A stretch of 64,000 bases of DNA, taken from the NCBI RefSeq assembly GCF_002844235.1, contig NZ_PGTS01000006.1:62001-126000 (forward strand), read 5' to 3'. Positions 53,136-61,384 of the stretch are shown here, one piece after another. Source of the DNA: Thalassospira povalilytica. Lineage in GTDB: Bacteria; Pseudomonadota; Alphaproteobacteria; Rhodospirillales; Thalassospiraceae. The position numbers were made by a program, and so were the translations under genes. Each line of letters begins with the position of its first letter. Position 1 is the stretch's first letter. The notes under the pieces were generated by a model that worked only from the letters and a program-made list of their open reading frames with translations, ran no database searches and was not told where the DNA came from.

Positions 53136-54419
53136 CTAGAATTTGTGCTTTTCGAAATAGATATCAATTGCCCGCAAGACGGCCTCGGCAATCTTTTTGC
53201 GATGGGCCGGGCTTTGCAGCAGTTTGGCATCGGTCGCATTGGACAGATAACCCATTTCAAACAGTGCCGACGGGATGTCAGGCGCCTTCAGAACGGCAAA
53301 TCCGGCAAAGCGATGAGTTCTGCGTTGCAGTTCGATGCTTTTGGACAGCTGGCTGACCATGTTGGCGGCAAGCGTTGCCGACAGGTTCATGGTTTCGCGC
53401 TGGGCCAGATCGATCAGGATGCTTTGCACCAGCGAATTTTCATCGGAAAGATCAATACCGGCAATCACGTCGGCCTTGTTTTCCTTTGACGCCAGGGCTG
53501 CTGCTTCTTTGTCCGATGCGTTTTCAGACAGGGTATAAACCGATCCACCGCGATGTTTGGGATTGGCAATTGAATCCGCATGCAGTGATATGAACAGATC
53601 GGCACCGTTTTTGCGGGCAATTTCAACGCGCTGGCGGAGTTTCAGGAAGACATCCTTGTCACGTGTCAACAGCACGCGATAGCGCCCCGATGCCGTCAGG
53701 GTATCGGCAAGCTGCCGGGCAGCGGCCAGCGTCAGATCCTTTTCATAGACATTGCCAACCCCGATGGCGCCCGGATCAACACCGCCATGACCGGCATCAA
53801 TCGCAATAAGCGGCTTTTCATCGCCGCCACGACCGGATTTGACCGCCACATCCACACTTTGTTCTGTAGCGCTGGTATCATTGCGGCTGCGTGCGGAATA
53901 GGCTTCCATGCTTTCGCGTGACGCGGTCAGGAAGGCGTCGCGTTTTGCCGGTTTCAGATCGACGACCAAACGGTTGGGTTTGCCGCCTGATGACGGCAAT
54001 GCGAAAATTTTGGACACCAGTGACGGTTCGGCAACATCAAGAACGACACGGAACGTACCGGGTTTGAACAGTCCATAGCGCAATCCCGAAATAAGCCCGC
54101 CCCCCGATGTCACCTTGCCGGGCGGGGCGCTCCAATCGATTTCGGGCATGTCAATGATGATGCGATAGGGATCGGGCAGCAAGAAATAGGTAAATTCGAC
54201 ATCGCGATCAAGATCGATGACAAATCGGGTATAATCCGGATAGACGCCCAGACGCGCCCCCAGAACCTTTGCCGCCTGTGCATTGGCAGTCGATGTTACA
54301 AGCTGGGCTGAAAACAGCAGCAAAAACAATGCGATCGAAAGTCTTGCGAGTTTTTGAAAACCCGAAGACAACAAAGCAGATCGCACATGGGAATATGTGT
54401 TTGCATGCGGTGAATTCAT
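53136..54419 (-). CDS. amiC: N-acetylmuramoyl-L-alanine amidase (AmiC type, AMIN + Amidase_3)
   Basis: 427 aa. An N-terminal export signal or anchor lies at residues ~22-48 (FQKLARLSIALFLLLFSAQLVTSTANAQA). The AMIN domain (~50-160: ARLGVYPDYTRFVIDLDRDVEFTYFLLPDPYRIIIDMPEIDW) targets the division site. The Amidase_3 domain (~205-420) has zinc ligands in IDAGHGGVDPGA, YEKD and SLHAD, and the catalytic Glu in ALFEMGYLSN. It cleaves the amide between MurNAc and the stem peptide during cell separation. The start chosen is the annotated long frame at ATG 54419; a shorter start would still keep the signal. It is divergent from rne. Confidence 0.93.
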   Translation of the reverse strand: MNSPHANTYSHVRSALLSSGFQKLARLSIALFLLLFSAQLVTSTANAQAAKVLGARLGVYPDYTRFVIDLDRDVEFTYFLLPDPYRIIIDMPEIDWSAPPGKVTSGGGLISGLRYGLFKPGTFRVVLDVAEPSLVSKIFALPSSGGKPNRLVVDLKPAKRDAFLTASRESMEAYSARSRNDTSATEQSVDVAVKSGRGGDEKPLIAIDAGHGGVDPGAIGVGNVYEKDLTLAAARQLADTLTASGRYRVLLTRDKDVFLKLRQRVEIARKNGADLFISLHADSIANPKHRGGSVYTLSENASDKEAAALASKENKADVIAGIDLSDENSLVQSILIDLAQRETMNLSATLAANMVSQLSKSIELQRRTHRFAGFAVLKAPDIPSALFEMGYLSNATDAKLLQSPAHRKKIAEAVLRAIDIYFEKHKF

Positions 54420-55065
54420 CTGTCGTGCTTGTGCCTGGTTACCCTGCCAAAGGTGAGATAGTCGCTTATAGCAATGCGTTGGTTAACGGGCAATTGACCA
54501 AAGCAAGAAGTTCCAAAGACACGTTTTGCCGCCTTTGTCCCATCCCGTTAAATCGCCAACCGGGCAAAAACATCGCGTTTTCATGGATTTGCCCGCATTT
54601 AATCGCCAAAGGCGAAACTGCGCGGAATTCTTCGCCTTTTGACGGATCACTGTCAGAAAGTCGTCATATGATGCAACAAAACTGTTTGTCGCAGGCGAAT
54701 AAACCGGATATGTTGCACCCGAGATTCCTATGCTTTGTGGTATGAAACTTAAACGCCACCAGGCTGAGGACGCGACTAGACCAGTTCTTACGGTCGGTGT
54801 CTCGGTGACGCGGCAATTCCCGCTCCCGATAGAGCCCTCCTGAAAAAGGCTGCCTTGGCGCGCTCGAAAATACGCAACCTATTTTTGTTTCAACATCAAA
54901 ACCAGGTCCGAACCGGAAGAGCAGCCGACACGCGATGAACCAGAGACATACAGGACATATCGCGACCCTATTGGACGGCGCCTCCGGTCACGCCGGTTTG
55001 TTTGCATATCAGCGCAGCAATGCGCGTAGCATTGAACTGGCGGGACCTCCAGGAACAGGTTCCGA
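54420..55065 (+). promoter_or_regulatory. Long leader of rne
   Basis: 646 bases without a convincing gene between amiC and rne. The final ~300 bases are GC-rich and contain several short dyads, including GGAA/TTCC at 55052-55063, which would cover the ribosome-binding site just before the rne ATG. In E. coli a long structured rne leader lets RNase E degrade its own mRNA; the same may hold here, but I could not match a known leader element. Confidence 0.45.
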
Positions 55066-58000
55066 ATGGTTAAACGCATGCTTATCGATGCAACGCACGC
55101 GGAAGAAAGCCGCGTCGTTGTTATTAATGGAAATCGCCTAGAAGAATACGACGTCGAGACATCGACCAAAAAACAGATCAAGGGTAACATCTATCTCGCC
55201 AAAGTGACGCGAGTAGAACCGTCGTTGCAGGCGGCCTTTGTTGACTATGGCGGAAACCGCCACGGTTTTCTTGCCTTCAGTGAAATCCATTCCGACTATT
55301 ACCAGATCCCGGTTGCCGACCGCGAAGCCCTGAGCCAGGGTGGTGCACAGGTCAAGGACGCCGAAATTGTCGAAGACAATATTGGCGAAACCGACGACAG
55401 CCCGAAAAAAGAAAAGAAATCGACCCGTTCGCGTTCGCGACGCAAACCGCGCGCAAAGGACAAGGACGAAACCCAGGACGCATCCGAGCCGGATGCGACT
55501 GATGGGGAAACCGTGGTTGATGCCGATGCAGCCAATCCGACGGATGGCGCATCTGATGGTGCGGTTTCTTCTGATGAAGAAGAAACCAAGCCGCGCCGCC
55601 GTCGCACGCGCAACCGTCGCAAAAAATCCGACGATGCCGACGCACAGGCAAGCGATGCATCTTCTGACGAAGCAGCATCGGGTGATGCCAATGCAGACGC
55701 CAATGGCGGTTCTGATGATGACAATTCCCCGTCGGGTGGCAATGCTGCCATGTCGGCGGACGTCGCAGAGCTGAGCGTTGATGTCGACGCCGACGGTGAC
55801 GACAGCGAAGAAGACGCACCGTCTGCCGATGCCGGCACAGAAGAAGAAGAAATCGAAGATCTTGGCGGGGACGACACCGACGAATTCGTTGAGTCGCATA
55901 GCCGTCAGCTTCAGAAACGCTACAAAATTCAGGAAGTCATCAAACGCCGCCAGATCATTCTGGTTCAGGTCGTCAAGGAAGAGCGCGGCAACAAGGGTGC
56001 TGCCCTGTCGACCTTCCTGTCGCTGGCTGGCCGTTATTGCGTTCTGATGCCAAACACCCCGCGTGGTGGCGGCATTTCGCGCAAGATCACCAATGCCAAG
56101 GACCGCAAGCGTCTGAAATCCATTCTGGCCGAGCTGGAGATTCCGGACGGCATGGCCGTGATCGTTCGCACCGCCGGTGCCGAACGGACCAAGGCCGAGA
56201 TCAAGCGCGACTTCGACTATCTGATGCGTCTGTGGGATCGTATTCGCGAAACCACCCTTCAGAGCCAGGCGCCTTGCCTGATCTACGAAGAAGCCGACCT
56301 GATCAAACGTTCGATCCGCGACCTTTATGCGCGTGATGTGGATGAAGTTCTGGTCGAAGGCGACGACGGTTACCGGGTCGCCAAAGACTTCATGAAAATG
56401 CTGATGCCGTCGCATGCCAAGCGTGTGCAGCCCTATAAGGATCAGGGCGTGCCGCTGTTCCACCGTTTCCAGGTGGAAAGCCAGCTTGATGCGATGCTCA
56501 ATCCGGTCGTACAGCTTAAATCCGGTGGCTATATCGTCATCAACCCGACCGAGGCACTGGTCGCGATTGACGTGAACTCAGGCCGTTCGACCCGCGAACG
56601 CAATATCGAAGAAACCGCTTACAAGACCAACCTTGAAGCGGCCGAAGAACTGGCACGCCAGTTGCGCCTGCGTGACCTTGCCGGTCTGATTGTTGTCGAC
56701 TTTATCGACATGGAAGACCACCGCAACCAGGCATCGGTCGAGCGCAAGCTGAAAGAAGCCATGCGCAATGACCGTGCGCGTCTTCAGATCGGCCGTATCA
56801 GCCCGTTTGGTCTGCTTGAAATGTCGCGTCAGCGCCTGCGTCCGTCGCTTGTTGAAAGCGCGTTCGAGGTTTGCTCGCACTGTCGTGGTGTCGGCCTTGT
56901 CCGTTCGATCGAAAGTGCAGCCCTGCATCTGCTGCGCGTGATCGAGGAAGAAGGCATGCGTCGCCGGTCCGGTGCGCTTACCGTTCATGTCGCAAGCGAA
57001 GTTGCGCTTTATATCCTGAACCGCAAACGTGATTCGCTGGCCGAAATCGAACAGCGTTACGGCTTTACCGTCATGATCTTTGGCGATGACAGCCTGATTT
57101 CGCCCGATCACCGCATTGAACGCACCCGTGCGAAAAAAGGTGACGAACAGGAAGAAGCTGCACCTGTTCTCAATACCGACAGTGTTTCCCTAACGGCGAT
57201 TGAAAGCCCGGTTGAAGCCGACGACGAAGAAGAAGAAACCGTCCGCGGTGATGATGACGATCAGGGTGGCAAACGCCGCCGCCGCCGCCGCCGTCGTCGT
57301 GGTCGTAACGATGATCGTGATGATCGTACCGAAAACCAGCAGGACGCCGCAGACAGCGACACCGACGATGCTGATGGTTCGGATCGCAACGGATCTGATG
57401 ATGATGACGAAGACAGCAACCGCAAACGCCGCCGTCGCGGCAAGCGTGGGGGCCGCCGCCGGTCGCGTCGTCAGGACTTTGACGGTAACCGTACCCGGTC
57501 GCCCAATGATGATCCGGCCCTGACGGCAGCACGCCGCAACCGTGATCACGAAGCACCGGACGGTTCCGAAGAAAACACCGTGATCGACGCCGAAAGCGAA
57601 GGTCAGGATGCCGACAGCTTTGATCAGGAAGGTGTCCGCGCCGGTCGTACCCGCAGCACCACTGCCCCGGCCCCGGCCCGTCCGCGCCGCGATCGTAACG
57701 ACAACCGTCGCAACCGTCGTGACCGCAACAGCCGTCCGGAACGTGGCGAAGGTGGCAACGAACGCGGCGATGTGAAAAACATCCCGATCCAGAGCGGCCC
57801 GGCACCGGAAGCAACCGCTGAAAGCAAACCCGAAGCCGCCGCTGCACCAGCAAGCGCCCCGGCAGAGGTAAGTGCACCAGAATCTGCACCGGCAGAAAAA
57901 CCGGCTCTGGCACCTGTGGCAGAAGCCCCGAAGGTCGAAGCACCGGCTGAAAAGCCCGCTGAGCCGAAGGCGGCTGAGCCAAGAGCTGAAGCACCGGCTC

Positions 58001-58095
58001 CGACCCCTGCCCCGGAAGCAGCCCCAGCGGCTGAACCGGCAAAGGATGAAAAGCCGAAGCCGAAAAAGCGCGGCTGGTGGAGCCTTGGTCGTTAA
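55066..58095 (+). CDS. rne: Ribonuclease E
   Basis: 1009 aa from ATG 55066 (MVKRMLIDATHAEESRVVV). The S1 RNA-binding domain begins at residue ~37 (IKGNIYLAKVTRVEPSLQAAFVDYGGNRHGFLAF) but is interrupted at ~100-275 by an acidic and Arg-rich low-complexity insertion. The catalytic DNase I-like part has D502 (AIDVNSG) and D545 (VVDFIDM), 43 residues apart exactly as in E. coli. The zinc link is CSHCRGVG (C603, C606). The C-terminal ~300 residues are disordered, with Arg-rich and Pro/Ala/Glu-rich blocks, and end in KKRGWWSLGR. It is the main mRNA decay and rRNA processing endonuclease; the tail should scaffold the degradosome. Confidence 0.96.
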   Translation: MVKRMLIDATHAEESRVVVINGNRLEEYDVETSTKKQIKGNIYLAKVTRVEPSLQAAFVDYGGNRHGFLAFSEIHSDYYQIPVADREALSQGGAQVKDAEIVEDNIGETDDSPKKEKKSTRSRSRRKPRAKDKDETQDASEPDATDGETVVDADAANPTDGASDGAVSSDEEETKPRRRRTRNRRKKSDDADAQASDASSDEAASGDANADANGGSDDDNSPSGGNAAMSADVAELSVDVDADGDDSEEDAPSADAGTEEEEIEDLGGDDTDEFVESHSRQLQKRYKIQEVIKRRQIILVQVVKEERGNKGAALSTFLSLAGRYCVLMPNTPRGGGISRKITNAKDRKRLKSILAELEIPDGMAVIVRTAGAERTKAEIKRDFDYLMRLWDRIRETTLQSQAPCLIYEEADLIKRSIRDLYARDVDEVLVEGDDGYRVAKDFMKMLMPSHAKRVQPYKDQGVPLFHRFQVESQLDAMLNPVVQLKSGGYIVINPTEALVAIDVNSGRSTRERNIEETAYKTNLEAAEELARQLRLRDLAGLIVVDFIDMEDHRNQASVERKLKEAMRNDRARLQIGRISPFGLLEMSRQRLRPSLVESAFEVCSHCRGVGLVRSIESAALHLLRVIEEEGMRRRSGALTVHVASEVALYILNRKRDSLAEIEQRYGFTVMIFGDDSLISPDHRIERTRAKKGDEQEEAAPVLNTDSVSLTAIESPVEADDEEEETVRGDDDDQGGKRRRRRRRRRGRNDDRDDRTENQQDAADSDTDDADGSDRNGSDDDDEDSNRKRRRRGKRGGRRRSRRQDFDGNRTRSPNDDPALTAARRNRDHEAPDGSEENTVIDAESEGQDADSFDQEGVRAGRTRSTTAPAPARPRRDRNDNRRNRRDRNSRPERGEGGNERGDVKNIPIQSGPAPEATAESKPEAAAAPASAPAEVSAPESAPAEKPALAPVAEAPKVEAPAEKPAEPKAAEPRAEAPAPTPAPEAAPAAEPAKDEKPKPKKRGWWSLGR

Positions 58096-58113
58096 GACCG
58101 GCGAACAGAAAAA

Positions 58114-58147
58114 ACAAAAAGGGCTGCCCATCGGGCAGCCCTTTTTT
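58114..58147. terminator. Terminator of rne
   Basis: GGGCTGCCC (58121-58129) pairs with GGGCAGCCC (58133-58141), followed by TTTTTT and preceded by AACAAAAA, so it serves both rne and the convergent gene. Confidence 0.9.
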
Positions 58148-58174
58148 CGCTAACAGTGTTCTCAACGAGATTTT

Positions 58175-58768
58175 TTATTCTTGTCTCTTATCTGAACGTA
58201 TTTTCCACCTAGTACGAGTAAGAATTTCTCGGATTAGCAAGTACTCAAAGAACTTTGGACCGCTCGTCTTCACTTGATCACTCTTCTCCAGTTTCGAATT
58301 GACCCGGGACAACGGAATATCGTCGGCCGACCACATCAATCTGAACGCCTCCCACAAATTGACAAGAACAACTGCAATCCACCAAAAAATTCCGACGTTA
58401 ACGAAAACCCAGAATGTATTGAAATACTGATCATATAGTGCTTCCCCCCAATTCTGGGGACCATCGAACCGAAGGTCCGGTGAAATTAGATACGCTGTGA
58501 TAAACTTCCCAACAAAATACAGCACAGCCAGAACCACAATCGTCGTTAACCACACTTGAAACCGCAGACGTGGCACAAGTCGTGCTTTTCTCTGAAAGAG
58601 GAGAACTACATTGGTAGTGAGAAGGATGTAGACAGTGCCTCCTGCCAATACAAACGGAAACAAATAGATGTCTGTGAAACGACCAGAATTGGTCGTGAGC
58701 GCCAACAGAAGTCCGCCAAAAACAATCGCCAGGAATGCCGATTTCAACTTAGGGAACGGGTGCTTCAC
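58175..58768 (-). CDS. Hypothetical four-span membrane protein, AT-richer than neighbours
   Basis: 197 aa from GTG 58768, preceded by AAGGAAAAGAT. Four hydrophobic segments: residues ~10-26 (AFLAIVFGGLLLALTT), ~33-60, ~74-96 (LTTIVVLAVLYFVGKFITAYLI) and ~120-142 (VFVNVGIFWWIAVVLVNLW), then a basic cytosolic tail. No family recognised. It lies 20 bases downstream of the aminotransferase gene, but its base composition is visibly lower in GC than both neighbours and codon use is less biased, which suggests acquisition. Function unknown. Confidence 0.65.
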   Translation of the reverse strand: MKHPFPKLKSAFLAIVFGGLLLALTTNSGRFTDIYLFPFVLAGGTVYILLTTNVVLLFQRKARLVPRLRFQVWLTTIVVLAVLYFVGKFITAYLISPDLRFDGPQNWGEALYDQYFNTFWVFVNVGIFWWIAVVLVNLWEAFRLMWSADDIPLSRVNSKLEKSDQVKTSGPKFFEYLLIREILTRTRWKIRSDKRQE

Positions 58769-58788
58769 ATCTTTTCCTTTTAATTATC

Positions 58789-59940
58789 TCAACGTTTCCA
58801 GTTCTGCAACGCCTTGACCGCACCGATCATGGTTGCTTCGCTGTGCGCAAACGAGAAACGCACATAGCCCTTGCCACGCATCCGGTCGAAATCGGTGCCC
58901 GGTGTGGTGGCAACGCCGGTTTCCTCGAGCATCTGGCGACAGAATGCTTCGCTATCTTTGGTCAGTTCGCGCACATCGGCATAAAGATAGAACGCACCAT
59001 CCGCCGGGGCGAATTTGGTGAAACCGGCCTTGGGCAGACCATCAAGCAGGATTTCACGATTGCGCGCATAGGCCGCGATATTGGCCTGAAGTTCGTCTTC
59101 GCAATCAAAGGCCGCGACCGCTGCGATCTGTGACAAAGCAGGGGCCGAGATAAACAGGTTCTGCTGCAAGCATTCCACTGCCCGCATCAGATCAGGCGGG
59201 ACAATAGCCCAGCCCAGACGCCAGCCGGTCATGGAAAAGTATTTCGAAAAACTGTTGATGATGATCGCCTCATCCCCGAATTCAAGGGCCGTGCATTCCT
59301 TGACATCCCCGAATGAAATACCCTGATAGATCTCGTCACTGATCAGGCGAATGCCGTTTTCGCGGCAATAGGCTGCCAGTTCGCGATAGGTTTCAACATC
59401 AATCATGCTGCCAGCCGGGTTGGACGGGCTGGCAACAATCAGACCATCAATCGGCTCGTCGAGATCACGCAGCATCTGCACGGTCGGCTGATAATGGGTT
59501 TCCGGTCCTGCGGGCAGATTGACTGTTTCAATGCCAAGCGCGCTTAGGATGTTGTGATAGGCCGGATAGCCCGGTGCGGCCATCGCCACCCGATCCCCGG
59601 CATCAAACGCCGCAAGGAAGGCCAGAACAAAGATTGATGACGATCCGCTGGCAACGCATACACGCGATGGATCAACCGACACGCCGAATTTGGTTTTGTA
59701 ATGCCCGGCGATGGCTTCGCGCAGGGGATCAATGCCCATCGCATTGGTGTAACCGATCAGATCGGCATCAAGTGCCCTGGCGGCAGCTTCGCGTACCTTG
59801 CGTGGTGCGGGTGTGCCGGGCTGGCCGACTTCAAGATGGTAAACAGCTTTTCCTTCGGTTTCGCGCGCATTGGCCGCACGCATCACATCCATAACAATAA
59901 AGGGCGAAATTGCCCCGCGCTGTGATTGTTTCAAAGCCAT
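58789..59940 (-). CDS. PLP-dependent aminotransferase, class I/II
   Basis: 383 aa from ATG 59940 (MALKQSQRGAISPFIVMDVMRAAN). Fold-type I transaminase: VGQPGTPAP, the PLP-anchoring block SPSNPAGSMID, DEIYQGISFG and the Schiff-base lysine in NSFSKYFSMTGWRLGW. The C-terminal Arg in YVRFSFAHSE binds the substrate carboxylate. Close relatives are annotated as aspartate or aromatic aminotransferases, often without proof. It lies head to tail after the GGT-like gene with 69 bases between. Amino acid specificity cannot be stated. Confidence 0.9.
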   Translation of the reverse strand: MALKQSQRGAISPFIVMDVMRAANARETEGKAVYHLEVGQPGTPAPRKVREAAARALDADLIGYTNAMGIDPLREAIAGHYKTKFGVSVDPSRVCVASGSSSIFVLAFLAAFDAGDRVAMAAPGYPAYHNILSALGIETVNLPAGPETHYQPTVQMLRDLDEPIDGLIVASPSNPAGSMIDVETYRELAAYCRENGIRLISDEIYQGISFGDVKECTALEFGDEAIIINSFSKYFSMTGWRLGWAIVPPDLMRAVECLQQNLFISAPALSQIAAVAAFDCEDELQANIAAYARNREILLDGLPKAGFTKFAPADGAFYLYADVRELTKDSEAFCRQMLEETGVATTPGTDFDRMRGKGYVRFSFAHSEATMIGAVKALQNWKR

Positions 59941-60009
59941 TATGTGGGGTCCTGGATATTGATCAAAAGCAACAGGGCAGGATGACCCTGCCCTGTGGAA
60001 ATGGTGTGG

Positions 60010-61344
60010 TTATCGCACGCCCGCCATACCGCCGCCGGCGGGATCGGCAACAAACTGGCAGCTTTCGGGATGGGGTGGCACCCCTTCAAGACAACGAATG
60101 ACATTGACCGACGATGTGCCACTGGAATTCAGTGCAACCCCCGATGCAGCACCGGCACCGATCAGGTCTTCTGCCATGGTGGCAATCTGTTTGGTTGCAC
60201 CGGCAGGCGTCCCGGTTCCGGCAATGCCGTAATAATATTCCCAGACAAAGGGGTTCACCATCAAAGCCGGCCCCATCAGCGGCGTTGCCGCCTGTGCCGC
60301 ATCACCGGCAGCAAGGTTCAAGCCAAACGCATCGGCACCAAGTCCGGCGCCAAACGGCGTGTTCATGGTGGTCATGCAGGCCACGGCATTGGCCGCGCGG
60401 TCAACAACGACAAAGCCGCTGCGACCCGACATCGGCTGTCCGGCCATGTTTCCGGCATCAATATCGGCAAGATAACGATTAAGGATATCGGCCACATCAC
60501 TGCCACCTGAAATCACCGCCGGTGCCGTCGCGGCACGTGGTGGATAGGCCAGATACAGGATTTCGTTACCGTGTTTGACCTCGGTCGCCGATTTCCATTC
60601 CGGGCGATAGTTGCGCAAATCATCAGCCGTCAGCGTACCACCGGCATTCTGGACCGCCGCGGCAATATCGGCACCAAGCGCCCCGTTATAGAAATCCCCC
60701 GGCCCCTTGACCCGAAGCGACGTCAGCAGGGCCGCAAGGTTCACAGACCGGATGCGATCACCAACTTCGAGCAATTTACCATTCGGCATAAAGGTTTCGC
60801 GCAATGCCGGGCTTGCTTCGATGCGGTCGCGATTGGCTTCGATGTCATTGACCAGCGACCGCGAAACCGGCACGCCAAGGCGGGCATATTGTTCCGCCGC
60901 ACTCAAAAGCGACGCCCATTGCAAACGCCCGAAACGCGCACTAAGCGCATAAAGACCGCGCGGCACGGCCGGGATGGTCGTTGCGGTCTGGCCTGCGCTG
61001 GTGCGCGTGCCCGGACGGGGCCAGAAATCAAGAACTTCGACTTTTTTGGCTTCGCGTTCATGCACAACGCACACCCCGCCACCGCCGATCCCGGCGACTG
61101 ACGGTTTGGTCACGGTCATGGTTGCGTAAAGCGCAACAGAGGCATCCGCCGCCGTCCCGCCAGCCGACAGAACATCCCGTGCAACCCGGACGGCGCGCGG
61201 CTCATCTGCGACCACACCACCGAAATATCCGGTCACTGCCCCTATTTGACCAAGATTTTCTGTATTAGTACTACTGCAGGCAGCAAGACCGGCAGTCATT
61301 GCGATTGCGAACGCGATCCGCCATGATGGCTTGCGCGTCGGCAT
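60010..61344 (-). CDS. Gamma-glutamyltransferase-like lipoprotein lacking the expected catalytic Thr
   Basis: 444 aa from ATG 61344 (MPTRKPSWRIAFAIAMTAGLAACSS), a lipoprotein signal with lipobox LAAC (C23); a longer frame to 61440 exists. GGT features: DEPRAVRVARDVLSAGGTAADASVALYATMTVTKPSVAGIGGGGVCVVHE, then AQYARLGVPVSRSLVNDI. At the autocleavage site E. coli has TTHYSVVDKDGNAV; here the aligned stretch is RSGFVVVDRAANAV, so Arg308 replaces the nucleophile and Ser309 follows. It is also shorter than the usual ~550-580 aa. It may be an inactive, substrate-binding relative, or use the Ser. The alignment is by eye. Confidence 0.75.
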   Translation of the reverse strand: MPTRKPSWRIAFAIAMTAGLAACSSTNTENLGQIGAVTGYFGGVVADEPRAVRVARDVLSAGGTAADASVALYATMTVTKPSVAGIGGGGVCVVHEREAKKVEVLDFWPRPGTRTSAGQTATTIPAVPRGLYALSARFGRLQWASLLSAAEQYARLGVPVSRSLVNDIEANRDRIEASPALRETFMPNGKLLEVGDRIRSVNLAALLTSLRVKGPGDFYNGALGADIAAAVQNAGGTLTADDLRNYRPEWKSATEVKHGNEILYLAYPPRAATAPAVISGGSDVADILNRYLADIDAGNMAGQPMSGRSGFVVVDRAANAVACMTTMNTPFGAGLGADAFGLNLAAGDAAQAATPLMGPALMVNPFVWEYYYGIAGTGTPAGATKQIATMAEDLIGAGAASGVALNSSGTSSVNVIRCLEGVPPHPESCQFVADPAGGGMAGVR

Positions 61345-61384
61345 TGAACCGACATCAGTCGAACGAAAATATGGAACGCACATT

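Noticed and set aside
54269..54745. 158-codon frame in the amiC-rne spacer
   Set aside because: It overlaps the start of amiC antisense, lacks a ribosome-binding site and resembles no protein.
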